NCBI GenBank assembly: GCA_019637645.1
Contig: JAHBVH010000043.1
Location: 1-64,000, forward strand
Length of the DNA stretch: 64,000 bases
Direction of reading: 5' to 3'
From: Caldilineaceae bacterium
GTDB taxonomy: Bacteria; Chloroflexota; Anaerolineae; Caldilineales; Caldilineaceae
Below the pieces are notes generated by a model. The model had not been told where the DNA came from and did no database searches. It saw only the letters and a list, made by a program, of their open reading frames with translations. This document shows positions 38,382 through 46,523 of this stretch, piece by piece. A program made the translations under genes and the position numbers. Position 1 is the stretch's first letter. Each line of letters opens with the position of its first letter.

Positions 38382-39449
38382 TTATGGACAAGCTGCTCCC
38401 AAATAGCGAATCTCGACCTGATCAATACGGTTCGGCAGTGCTTCCTGAACGACGGCCAGAATGCCAAATGGCTCGGTGGCGGCGCGCCAGCCCGGCCAGC
38501 AAAAGGTATACGCACCGGACAAGGTCACCGCATAGCCATCGGCAGGTACGGGAAAGAGCGGATCAGTGCTCGTCATCCGCCCCGCCAGGATAGAGCCGCG
38601 GCCCGTCAGCGTTACACGATAAAGGCCAGGGACAATCCGATCGTCATCCCCTTCGACACAGCCCGGCCCCTCAATCAACTTGACCAAGAAATCACAGTCA
38701 GCAAAAGCACACTGGGACTGAAAGCCGCGACAGAGTGACGAGCTGCTGCGCGGGTCACCCGAGAAAAGGACAAACGGTGCCGCCGCGCCTGGTGTCGGCG
38801 GCACCGCCAGCGTGGCAAATGGGGTAGCACCTACGGCAACCCCAGGGGATGTGGTGACGGTGGCGGCGGCTTGCACGGGCGTGCCTGCCGGGGCCAGGGT
38901 CCCTTCCCGGGCGAATTGCCCAACAGCCCACCCTAGCACGCTCAGGAGCACTAGGCCAGTCATCGCCAACAAAGCGCGTGGTGGCAGCCGCGGACGCGCG
39001 GCGACAAGCCGCTGCACCTGCCGTCCACCGAAGATAGGCGGTTTCAAGGTATGACCACAAGAACGACAGAATTGGGCTGTCGTGCGATTGGTTGTACGAC
39101 AACGCGCGCAAGCGATCCACCCCTTCTGCGACAAATGCAACTGAAGCTGTTGTTGCAATTGGTCGATCTTTTGTTGCTTATTGGAGCCTACCTGCGCCCG
39201 AATGACCGCAAAGAGGGGCATCATGGGGTGGCGTCCCTGCTCATCTGCGCCATATTGTAGCAAGGTATTGACTAGGTTAATGGTAAAAATATGGGATGAT
39301 CCTGCAAAATTAATCTGACGATAGAGCGGTGAGTTGTGAAAGGCCGACCAAAGCAAAGCCTGCCGTTGATTGGGATCAATCAGAAAAGGCTCCAGGGTAT
39401 TAATCAATTCATCAAAAGTTGCTTGGTCTAAAATGGTCGTTGGTTGCAT
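38382..39449 (-). CDS. Effector-associated-like domain, zinc ribbon, single-pass membrane protein
   Basis: First gene of the - strand operon. The 355-residue protein has the shared helical domain (about 1-108), a zinc ribbon (C114/C117/C128/C131), a membrane helix at about 158-177, a Thr/Pro/Ala linker and an extracytoplasmic domain (about 225-355) with several Cys. It thus has an outside sensor-like domain linked through the membrane to a cytoplasmic adaptor domain, the layout expected of a receptor for the caspase operon (inference). The ribosome site is weak (AGGGT). Confidence 0.83.
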   Translation of the reverse strand: MQPTTILDQATFDELINTLEPFLIDPNQRQALLWSAFHNSPLYRQINFAGSSHIFTINLVNTLLQYGADEQGRHPMMPLFAVIRAQVGSNKQQKIDQLQQQLQLHLSQKGWIACARCRTTNRTTAQFCRSCGHTLKPPIFGGRQVQRLVAARPRLPPRALLAMTGLVLLSVLGWAVGQFAREGTLAPAGTPVQAAATVTTSPGVAVGATPFATLAVPPTPGAAAPFVLFSGDPRSSSSLCRGFQSQCAFADCDFLVKLIEGPGCVEGDDDRIVPGLYRVTLTGRGSILAGRMTSTDPLFPVPADGYAVTLSGAYTFCWPGWRAATEPFGILAVVQEALPNRIDQVEIRYLGAACP

Positions 39450-39753
39450 ACCCTAGCAAATCTGCGACAAATGGCTAAGCGTTTATGGGTGCCCAGCAAG
39501 ATGAGTCCCGGGACAGCTCTACGGCTTTCCGCGCCACGTGGCTTCACCCCTTGCATCCAGCGTCACCGTGAAGGGGCCTAGCTGATATAATGGATAATGC
39601 AATGAGGAGCCACTTTCTGTCACCCTCATAGCCCCTTTTTATAGAATTTTAAACAGCTCCAGCAGGGTTAACACCCTTCACGAACAGCCGCCGGATTGTT
39701 CCGGACGCGAGCACGACGTGCGCGCTGGCCTTGCTGCGCCCGTTGACGAGTGG

Positions 39754-39782
39754 TTGTCTTACCTTGAAATTTGTGGTATGGT
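39754..39782 (+). promoter_or_regulatory. Candidate sigma-70-type promoter of the TPR gene
   Basis: TTGTCT and TATGGT are separated by 17 bases, each with two mismatches to consensus. It would give a leader of about 110 bases containing the hairpin at 39798-39818. Support is by eye only. Confidence 0.35.
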
Positions 39783-39797
39783 AGAAGCAATCGGTCG

Positions 39798-39818
39798 GCC
39801 TACCCGGGGAAGGTAGGC
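39798..39818 (+). promoter_or_regulatory. Leader hairpin of the TPR gene
   Basis: GCCTACC pairs perfectly with GGTAGGC across a seven-base loop (CGGGGAA). It lies about 80 bases before the GTG start and has no T-run. Confidence 0.45.
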
Positions 39819-39897
39819 ATTGGTGGCCTTTGGCGTGGATGGGAGTTTGCAACGCCGCATAGCCGCAGATGAACTTTGGTAAGGAGAATTTACCCAG

Positions 39898-41118
39898 GTG
39901 ACCGCAGAGCTACTAGATCGAGCGCCTTCAGCACTGCCCCAGTACCCAGCCCTGTTTATCCAATATATTTTGCGGAGTGTACACGCGGCGCGGGCAGGGG
40001 TGGAAGAAGCGGGGATGACCTTTCCCGACGAGGTTCGTGATCGCGCCCTCCATGTGCTCAGTTTTGCGTTACATCTGGAGGAAGCCTGGCCAGCTGGGCG
40101 CGACCTGCTGCTGGCGCTGGCCCCCAAGATGGAAATGGCCGGCCACCGCGATGACTGGCTCCCCTATTTACAGCAAGGTCTGGCGGGCAGCCAGCAAGCC
40201 AACGATGCACTGGCCGCCGCGGAATTGCAGCTGCACATCGGCCATCTCTATCGCTTACAAAGTCAATTTGAGCCAGCGCGACGCGCCCTGGAAGCGAGCG
40301 TGGAAGAATTTGCCAAAGTAGGAAACGCCAACGGCCAAGCACGCACCCTGAACCAACTGGCGCGCATGGCTTGGCACCAGCGACAATTTCCTGTAGCGCA
40401 ACGGCTGGCGACTACGGCACTGGCACTCTTACCCGACACTGATCCAGAAAGAGCAGCCGGTCTCTCAACGCTGGGATTGGTTGCGGTTAGCTGGTACCAG
40501 TGGCAGGAGGCAAAGTCCTATTTTGAAAATGCATTGCAAATTTATACAGATCATAGTGATCAACGACGCGCGGCATGGAATTTGCAACATTTAGGGAATG
40601 TGTCACGCAATCAGGGTGATTATGTCCAGGCAGCCCGGTATTATGAGAAGGCTATTCACGTTCTTACGACAATTCAGGATTGGTACAATTGCGCCATTAC
40701 GCAAATGGAGTTTGGCATCTTTTACTGGCTCACAGATCAGCCTGCCCAGGCGCTGGCGCTCTATGATGTGGCTGAAGCCTATTTTCGCAAAAGCCAAGAC
40801 TTCTTATATCTTGCCAAACTTTCGACGAACCAAGGACTTGGTCACCTGACGTTGGAGGCGTGGCAAAAGGCCATCCAACGCTTTAAAGATAGTGCTGACC
40901 TGTATCAAACAATGGGTGACCGCTTTGGCACATTAAATGCATTGGATGGTCTGGGGCTGGCTTATGAGGGTCTAGGGGCCTATGACGAGGCCATTGCTGT
41001 CTTTGAGACAGCGCTTGACCAATTGTCCCTGCTCAAAGATGACCCGAACGCTGACCTGCTGCGACAAGAGTTAACTGCGCACCTGCAAGCGACGCAGGCG
41101 AAAAAGGGGCGCTCATGA
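39898..41118 (+). CDS. TPR repeat protein (STAND-tail paralogue)
   Basis: A 406-residue protein starting with GTG, with AAGGAG 11 bases upstream. It has no P-loop or HTH; nearly all of it is TPR helices (about 90-390), with motifs such as AARYYEKAIHVL and EAIAVFETAL. From about residue 75 it matches the C-terminal half of the STAND protein at 41722 (MEMAGHRDDWLPYLQQGL against MEQAGHRRDWLPYVQQGL), so it looks like a paralogue lacking the N-terminal HTH-like and NB-ARC parts. It probably binds peptides or proteins. It is convergent with a small peptide gene 26 bases beyond its stop. Confidence 0.88.
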   Translation: MTAELLDRAPSALPQYPALFIQYILRSVHAARAGVEEAGMTFPDEVRDRALHVLSFALHLEEAWPAGRDLLLALAPKMEMAGHRDDWLPYLQQGLAGSQQANDALAAAELQLHIGHLYRLQSQFEPARRALEASVEEFAKVGNANGQARTLNQLARMAWHQRQFPVAQRLATTALALLPDTDPERAAGLSTLGLVAVSWYQWQEAKSYFENALQIYTDHSDQRRAAWNLQHLGNVSRNQGDYVQAARYYEKAIHVLTTIQDWYNCAITQMEFGIFYWLTDQPAQALALYDVAEAYFRKSQDFLYLAKLSTNQGLGHLTLEAWQKAIQRFKDSADLYQTMGDRFGTLNALDGLGLAYEGLGAYDEAIAVFETALDQLSLLKDDPNADLLRQELTAHLQATQAKKGRS

Positions 41119-41144
41119 AGTACCCCTTTTCCACAAGACGAAAC

Positions 41145-41315
41145 TTAGCCGCAGCCACCACCTTGTGGGTAGCAGGCGAAGGCGGCGGGTGTGAGCGTGG
41201 CGCCAGTCAGATTATCCAACCAGATCGGGGCCGAAGCGGCCGTTGCAGCCAAAACAAAGGCGGTGGCCAGGACAAGCACCCAACGGCGGGGCTGAGCAAG
41301 TAGATGCAGATTCAT
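41145..41315 (-). CDS. Small secreted peptide precursor (56 aa)
   Basis: A 56-codon gene with AGGAGG six bases before the ATG. The peptide has a basic start (QPRRW), a hydrophobic core (about 12-26) and an A-S-A motif at 27-29 fitting signal peptidase I, leaving a peptide of about 27 residues that ends ACYPQGGGCG. The two Cys could form a small disulfide loop. It lies tail-to-tail with the TPR gene. Secreted signal, toxin or bacteriocin-like roles are all possible. Confidence 0.65.
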   Translation of the reverse strand: MNLHLLAQPRRWVLVLATAFVLAATAASAPIWLDNLTGATLTPAAFACYPQGGGCG

Positions 41316-41478
41316 AGAGAGCCTCCTATAGGCAAAGTAGGCTCATCGAGTTGGGAGATCTCACCGCCAGTTAGGCGGTACACGCGTGTTTCCCCAACAA
41401 GCAACAAAGGAATGAGTGGCTTAGCTACATGATCATGTTCGCTAGAACGTAGCATACACCGGGCGGCGGGGGCCTGTG

Positions 41479-41526
41479 CCGAGTGCCACTCGGGATTCAC
41501 TCGGAATTTACTCGGAACGCGGTCGG
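41479..41526 (+). promoter_or_regulatory. Helically phased ACTCGG direct repeats
   Basis: ACTCGG occurs at 41488, 41499 and 41510, exactly 11 bp apart, with a weaker GGTCGG at 41521 and an inverted CCGAGT at 41479. The array lies between the divergent small peptide gene and the STAND gene. SARP-family regulators are known to bind direct repeats of about 11-bp period; repeats of simple-sequence origin are the alternative. Confidence 0.5.
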
Positions 41527-41675
41527 TCAGTGAAGCAGTGTTTTGATAGATCGCCCAGGGCTGAAGCGCCGGGCGGTCAGCGTATACGCAACATCTTCGC
41601 AATCTTCATCAAGGCGATGCGCCCACCGCCTATCAAAAAACTTTGTGAACAAAGCTCCTACTGACCGCCTGTCTC

Positions 41676-41702
41676 CCTGACCGCCTGCCGTGGCGGGTCA
41701 GG
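41676..41702 (+). promoter_or_regulatory. Hairpin just upstream of the STAND gene
   Basis: CCTGACC pairs with GGTCAGG; inside it GCC and GGC can also pair. It ends about 20 bases before the ATG at 41722, so it could affect access to the ribosome site (GAGGG). Confidence 0.4.
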
Positions 41703-41721
41703 CAAAGGGTGAGGGTACGCA

Positions 41722-44415
41722 ATGGCCCAATCGGAAACCTTTCGGCAGTTGTTAACCGAAGCGATCTACCGCATCAGCGCCTGGGAAGGGGACAAACCGA
41801 TTCAGGTGGTGCAGGATGAGGTGGGCTATGCATTGAACAAACGGGGCGGCAGCAGTGCAGTGGAGTATTGGCGGCAAGGGCATCTGCCCAAACTGGCCGA
41901 TGTAGAAAAGCTGGCGCACTTGATTCGCGCGCGCAGTGATCTGGATCAAGCCTGGCTGGCCCGCTTTCTGCAAAGCGCTGCGTATCCACGCGTGCCGGAA
42001 CTCTGTAGCGAACTCTTTCCGGCCAGCCCGCCCCCCGCACCGACCGCCGACACACCGCCCCTGTCGCCGGCCAGCCCCCCCCTCTTTCTGCCCAACCAAA
42101 GCTATCGTACCCTGGTTGGGCGGGAGACATTGGTCAGCGAAGCACTGGCCGCGCTCCAGGATCCCCAGGGGCGTTGGATCATAGCCATCGACGGTCAAGG
42201 TGGCATGGGCAAAACGGCGCTGGCCCGTGAAGTCGTGGCCCAGGCGCTCAAACGGCAACTCTTTGCCGACATTCTGTGGATCAGTGCCGCGCATAGTGCC
42301 GGTAGTGGGGCCGGGGCGACCACAGCGTTGCGGCGCGCGCCCGTCAACAGCCTGACCTTGGATGGGCTCTTCAATGCTATTGTGTTGCAAGCGGGGCTGC
42401 CCGGTCTCGCCCAGCTACCGGAAGCCGAGAAGGCACTGCGCGTACAGGCCCTGCTGCGTCGCCAGCGCTTCTTGCTAGTGCTGGATAATCTGGAGACCGC
42501 CGCAGACCCCCAAGCGCTGCTCCTCGACCGGCTCTACACCATGCTCAACCCCAGCAAGCTGCTCTGCACCAGTCGCCTGCGCTTTACCGGCCAGGTCTAC
42601 GCCATCCACCTGGGGAGCCTGTCCGAGCCAGCAGCGATACGCTTTCTGCGCGAAGAGGCGCAAGAACGACGGCGTTTCCCCCTGATCACAGCCCCGGAAG
42701 AAGCGCTGAGCCAGATCAGCACCGCCACGGGCGGTTCGCCCTTGGCGCTCAAATTGGTGGTCGGGCAACTCGCCTATCTGCCCCTGTCCACCGTTCTGGC
42801 CCATCTGCGCCAAGCCCAAACCCTGGCCACTAGGTTGTCCGGGGCGGAGGAAGGCCACTTCTACCAAGCCATCTATCACCCCTCCTGGCAGCTGCTCTCG
42901 GCCAGCGGGCAACAGCTTCTGATCGCCATGAGCCTGCTGACGCCCGGCAGTGGTGGTACCGCCGCCGTGATAGCAGCCATCAGCGGGTTACCCGAAACCG
43001 ATCTACTCATGAGGCTCCAGGAAGGCTGGCAGCTTTCCTGGCTGGAGACCGCCCCAGTGGAAGCCGACGCGCCAACGCTAGCGCTCCCGTCTCTTCGCTA
43101 TTACCTCCACCCGCTCGCCGCGCACTTTCTCATCTGGGAGGTCTGTCGCTTTGGCGAACAGCTCAGTCCTCCGGCGCAAGCGCAGGCAAGCACGCCCGAA
43201 AGCTTCGGCACCTTTACCGACTGCTTGACCAACGCCCTCCACTATGGATTGGCACAACTGGTCCACTATGGTGCGGTGGCACCGCCGGTGGCGGAACGGC
43301 AGTGGCTGATGCATCTGTTGGATTATGCGCTCAAGGTACCTGCGCTCTGGTCGCTCACCAGCCAAGTGCTGATCAAGGCCGCCCCGACAATGGAACAAGC
43401 AGGCCATCGCCGCGATTGGTTGCCTTATGTGCAGCAGGGGTTGGAAGCCAGCCACCAGCAAGGCGATGGGGCGACCGCCGCGGAGATGCAGCTACAAGCA
43501 GGGATGTTGCATCAATTACTGGGAGAGTATGATCAGGCCGACCGGTACTTGACCAGCAGCGCCGTCACATTTGAGGTGCTTGGTGATCAGCAGAACCAGG
43601 CCCGTGCGTTCAATCGCCTTGCCTATGTGGCACGCCTGCAACGGCGTTATGCCGATGCGGTGCAGGTAGCGCAGCAGGCGTTGAGCTTGCTGGCTCCTAC
43701 CGATGCGGAATGTGGGTCGAGCCACACTGTGTTGGGCGCGGTGGCGTTGGATTTTCAGCGGTGGGATGAAGCCCTTCACCATTTTCAGCAGGCGTTGGCC
43801 CACTGGCAGCCCAGCGGCAACCAACGCATGATCGCGCGGCGGCTGCGTGATTTAGGCCCGGCCCTGCGCGCCCAGCAGCGCTATGCCGAGGCACGGGCCT
43901 GCTATGAACAAGCTATCGAACTTTTTGGCGAAATTGCAGATCCACTCCAACAAGCAGTAACCCGCACGAACCTAGGGGTTGTTTACACCGAACTCGGCCA
44001 ACCCGAGCAGGCAATTCAATTGTATCGGCAAGCGGAACCCATCTTTCGTCAGACCTATGATGAGCGCCAACTAGCGATGCTGTTGAATAATTTGGCGTTG
44101 GCCTACCAGGCGCAACAACAAATGGCGCTAGCAGAGACGACCTATCACCAAAGCATTGCCTGTTGGCAAAGCGTGGGCGATATGGTCGCGCTGGTCACGG
44201 TGATGGATGGATTGGGGCTGCTGTATTTGGAGCAGCAGAATTACGCCAAAGCTTTACCCCTGTTTCAGCAAGCGTATACCCTGTTAGCAGGGCAGCAGAC
44301 GGAGACAACAGCCCAACTCTGCCGTGACGTGCAACACCACTTGGATGCTGCACGCTTGGGCCAGCAAGGAAAACCGGCGCACCCGGAAGAAGCTACGCCG
44401 GTCCATGAACCGTAG
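41722..44415 (+). CDS. STAND protein: HTH-like N-terminus, NB-ARC ATPase, TPR tail
   Basis: An 897-residue protein. Residues 1-90 are a small helical domain (VVQDEVGYALNKRGGSSAVEYWRQG style) common at the start of Chloroflexota STAND proteins and HTH-like. The NB-ARC domain (about 125-420) has Walker A GQGGMGKTA at 158-166 and Walker B FLLVLDN around Asp255, then GSPLAL near 345. A winged-helix-like region follows, and from about 545 TPR repeats reach the end. STAND proteins are ligand-gated switches for transcription or conflict responses. GAGGG precedes the ATG. The tail is paralogous to the TPR protein at 39898. Confidence 0.93.
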   Translation: MAQSETFRQLLTEAIYRISAWEGDKPIQVVQDEVGYALNKRGGSSAVEYWRQGHLPKLADVEKLAHLIRARSDLDQAWLARFLQSAAYPRVPELCSELFPASPPPAPTADTPPLSPASPPLFLPNQSYRTLVGRETLVSEALAALQDPQGRWIIAIDGQGGMGKTALAREVVAQALKRQLFADILWISAAHSAGSGAGATTALRRAPVNSLTLDGLFNAIVLQAGLPGLAQLPEAEKALRVQALLRRQRFLLVLDNLETAADPQALLLDRLYTMLNPSKLLCTSRLRFTGQVYAIHLGSLSEPAAIRFLREEAQERRRFPLITAPEEALSQISTATGGSPLALKLVVGQLAYLPLSTVLAHLRQAQTLATRLSGAEEGHFYQAIYHPSWQLLSASGQQLLIAMSLLTPGSGGTAAVIAAISGLPETDLLMRLQEGWQLSWLETAPVEADAPTLALPSLRYYLHPLAAHFLIWEVCRFGEQLSPPAQAQASTPESFGTFTDCLTNALHYGLAQLVHYGAVAPPVAERQWLMHLLDYALKVPALWSLTSQVLIKAAPTMEQAGHRRDWLPYVQQGLEASHQQGDGATAAEMQLQAGMLHQLLGEYDQADRYLTSSAVTFEVLGDQQNQARAFNRLAYVARLQRRYADAVQVAQQALSLLAPTDAECGSSHTVLGAVALDFQRWDEALHHFQQALAHWQPSGNQRMIARRLRDLGPALRAQQRYAEARACYEQAIELFGEIADPLQQAVTRTNLGVVYTELGQPEQAIQLYRQAEPIFRQTYDERQLAMLLNNLALAYQAQQQMALAETTYHQSIACWQSVGDMVALVTVMDGLGLLYLEQQNYAKALPLFQQAYTLLAGQQTETTAQLCRDVQHHLDAARLGQQGKPAHPEEATPVHEP

Positions 44416-44422
44416 ATCCTTT

Positions 44423-44617
44423 TTAGAAGATGAAGATTTTGTTACCCGGTCCGTCGCCTAAGCTCTCCTGTGGTCCGCCGGCCAGTTGGCACGGCAGGGG
44501 GAAAGTGGGCTCCGGATCTAACTGCACTGATAGATAGCCACTGATCACCAGACGGCTGGCGAGATAGACGATCAAAAGCCATACGAGATAGGACTTGGTT
44601 TGTTGCCGCTTTTTCAT
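44423..44617 (-). CDS. Small membrane or secreted peptide (64 aa)
   Basis: A 64-codon gene with GGGAAGG about nine bases before the ATG. The peptide has a strongly basic start (MKKRQQTK), a hydrophobic helix (about 9-30) and a Gly/Pro-rich C-terminal part with a single Cys. Its stop lies seven bases from the STAND stop, tail-to-tail. This repeats the layout of the peptide gene at 41145-41315, although the two peptides do not align well. Confidence 0.6.
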   Translation of the reverse strand: MKKRQQTKSYLVWLLIVYLASRLVISGYLSVQLDPEPTFPLPCQLAGGPQESLGDGPGNKIFIF

Positions 44618-44652
44618 AGCTCAATGCCTTCCCTTATTGGAAATCATTGAGA

Positions 44653-44664
44653 AGGGGATCCCCT
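44653..44664. promoter_or_regulatory. AGGGGATCCCCT palindrome upstream of the small peptide gene
   Basis: A perfect 12-bp palindrome lying 36 bases before the start of the peptide gene at 44617. A dimeric regulator could bind here; a chance palindrome cannot be excluded. Confidence 0.35.
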
Positions 44665-44795
44665 CGTCGTGTTGCGACGCCCACGCGTGAGTCTCGAGTT
44701 TGATTGGTTAAAAACAGGCCTGTTACTCATAAGGAACAAGGAGCGTCACATTTTTGCGGCGTAATCCGCGAACAAGTTGTGGGAAAAGGGGGAAG

Positions 44796-44820
44796 ACGCG
44801 AATAAACGCGGGTTGACGCG
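44796..44820. repeat. Phased ACGCG direct repeats upstream of the sigma-like gene
   Basis: ACGCG occurs at 44796, 44806 and 44816, a 10-bp period, with AT-rich spacers. This may be a regulator site. Decamer repeats of this kind also spread as simple intergenic repeats in several phyla, so function is uncertain. Confidence 0.45.
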
Positions 44821-44942
44821 GATTTCTCTTGTTCAGTGTCAATTCGCGTGCCACTTTCAGAACAGATGAAAGAAGCTTGGCAGGAATTACATTCTCCTCT
44901 ACAAGGAGCGCTATCGAGTCGATCAAGAAGAGGAAGATGCCC

Positions 44943-46508
44943 GTGACGAGCAAGCCATTACCCCACATTGCCGAGCCCGACGAAAGTGCCGAGCCTCAGG
45001 AAATAGCCCGGCAGGCCATGCAAAAAATGATCACCCAATTTGGCTGGCAGCCAACCTGGGTGATCGCGGACGAGTGTAGGGCGATTGTCAAACGGGCAGA
45101 GGCCCAAAGAGGGACACCAAAGAAGGCGATTGAACGGCTGGTGTTGAATCGCTATTGTGAACTCTGGTATGCCGCCTGTTGCAGCGGCAAGCCCTATCAA
45201 CAGCACCAAGCGTTTCACGCTCTGCACCAATATCTCTATCGCATCGCGCTCTATCAAGCCCAAAATCGCTATCTGTGCAGCCACGGCTATGCCGAAACCC
45301 TGGCCGAAGATGTGGCCCAAGCAGCGGCAGCCAACATCTGGCCGAATTTGGGTACGGTGAAAGAGCCAGGTAGTTTTCTGGGATACGCCAAGCAGACGAT
45401 GCAGCACGAGCTGTCACAGATGATGGAGCGGGAAGGCAAGGCCCTATCCTTGGATCAGGCAGAAGAGGCAGAAATGAATGACGATGACAATGCGGCGAGC
45501 GGCACTGCCGGGCCAGAGGAAGAGCGCGATTCCGTCAGCGCTGCCGAAGAAGCGATTCGACGCTGCTTGCGCAACAAGGAGAAGCAGCAAATTATCATCG
45601 ACAATCTGCTGAACAACAAGACCCTCCAGCAGATCGCCGACGCCTTAGGCAAAAAAAGCACCAGTGTTCGTATGCGCAAGAAGCGCGCCCTAGTCGAGTT
45701 AGGTGCGTGTGCCGAGATGCAGAAGCTACTCAGCAATCGGGGCAAAACGCCGCCAGCGAACACTGCACCAGGAGAAGCTGCGACCTTGCACTATCTATTC
45801 CAGGCCATTATGGACCAACCCGATACAGCCCTGAGTTGTGCGATTGCCGAAAGCTGGCTCCCGAGCTTTGTGGCCGCCGAGGTGGCTGGCGAAGATGCAG
45901 TGGCCCAATATCCTGACGTCAAGCGCCACCTGGATCTTTGCCCAGCGTGTGAACACCTCTACACTGAAACAATCGAATTGGCCCTGGCCGAAGCGGCTGA
46001 CACCATTCCGCAGCCGCCGCAGCTGCCTATCCCCGACTTGAGCTTCCTACCGCCGCTGCCATCACCCGTGGCCCAAGCCCGCGCGCTGGTGAAACAAGTA
46101 GCCGCTCAAGTGCTGGGGGTATTAGCACCCACTGCCTTGCCAACCTTGCCAGCCCTGGAAGAAAAATTTGTACAGCGCGTGGAAGCACTGGGCGGGCGCT
46201 TGCCCACCTATCGCGCCCCAGCCACCACCTTGAGCCAGGAACGCGATCCCACCACGGCGGCGCTGGTGACGTTGAGCGCCACCTTACTAACCACCCAACA
46301 GATCGCCATCCGCTACAATGCCCAAGAATTGCCAGCGCAGTTGGCCGACGCGGCGTTCTACCAGAGCATCCAGGCAGAAGCAAGCCGGATTGCCCAAGCC
46401 AATGGCATGACCGCAGACGATGCCCAAGCCTTTGCCCACATTTATGCGGCGGCAATACGCGCCAATCCAGCGGCATGGCTGACCTTTGTCACGGCAGTTC
46501 AAGCCTAA
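44943..46508 (+). CDS. Sigma-70-like protein with C-terminal zinc-finger-like segment
   Basis: I favour the GTG at 44943 because GAGGA then has 8-base spacing; the ATG at 44937 is only two bases from it. The 521-residue protein has a sigma region-2-like part (about 85-195; AQNRYLCSHGY, EDVAQAAAANIW, FLGYAKQTMQHEL), an acidic linker, and a region-4-like HTH (about 220-270; NLLNNKTLQQIADALGKKSTSVRMRKKRAL). Near 330-350 a HLDLCPAC motif resembles the zinc-finger (zf-HC2) anti-sigma module, here fused. The C-terminal 170 residues are helical and unassigned. It leads an operon with a membrane protein and a CHAT protein. Confidence 0.8.
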   Translation: MTSKPLPHIAEPDESAEPQEIARQAMQKMITQFGWQPTWVIADECRAIVKRAEAQRGTPKKAIERLVLNRYCELWYAACCSGKPYQQHQAFHALHQYLYRIALYQAQNRYLCSHGYAETLAEDVAQAAAANIWPNLGTVKEPGSFLGYAKQTMQHELSQMMEREGKALSLDQAEEAEMNDDDNAASGTAGPEEERDSVSAAEEAIRRCLRNKEKQQIIIDNLLNNKTLQQIADALGKKSTSVRMRKKRALVELGACAEMQKLLSNRGKTPPANTAPGEAATLHYLFQAIMDQPDTALSCAIAESWLPSFVAAEVAGEDAVAQYPDVKRHLDLCPACEHLYTETIELALAEAADTIPQPPQLPIPDLSFLPPLPSPVAQARALVKQVAAQVLGVLAPTALPTLPALEEKFVQRVEALGGRLPTYRAPATTLSQERDPTTAALVTLSATLLTTQQIAIRYNAQELPAQLADAAFYQSIQAEASRIAQANGMTADDAQAFAHIYAAAIRANPAAWLTFVTAVQA

Positions 46509-46523
46509 TGGGTCGCCGATCTA

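Larger units (their letters stand above)
39450..39897. other. 448-bp divergent intergenic region
   Basis: No gene is convincing here. It separates the caspase operon (leftward) from the TPR gene (rightward) and should carry promoters for both. I see a TATAAT-like box near 39587 without a good -35 partner, the candidate promoter at 39754-39782 and a leader hairpin at 39798-39818. Confidence 0.6.

Noticed and set aside
41115..41303. A + strand frame of 62 codons whose ATG overlaps the TPR stop
   Set aside because: The product is polar and low in structure, while the - strand over the same bases has a perfect ribosome site and a signal-peptide-like gene (41145-41315).
41479..41526. ACTCGG array considered as a CRISPR-like array
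   Set aside because: Units are 6 bp with 5-bp spacers, far too short for CRISPR, and no cas gene is present.
41752..42390. A 212-codon open frame antisense to the STAND gene
   Set aside because: The + strand has an intact NB-ARC P-loop region here; the antisense frame shows no motif.
44723..44968. An 81-codon - strand frame with a hydrophobic start upstream of the sigma-like gene
   Set aside because: It overlaps the sigma-like start region and phased repeats, has no good ribosome site, and its hydrophobic part is the complement of a charged region.
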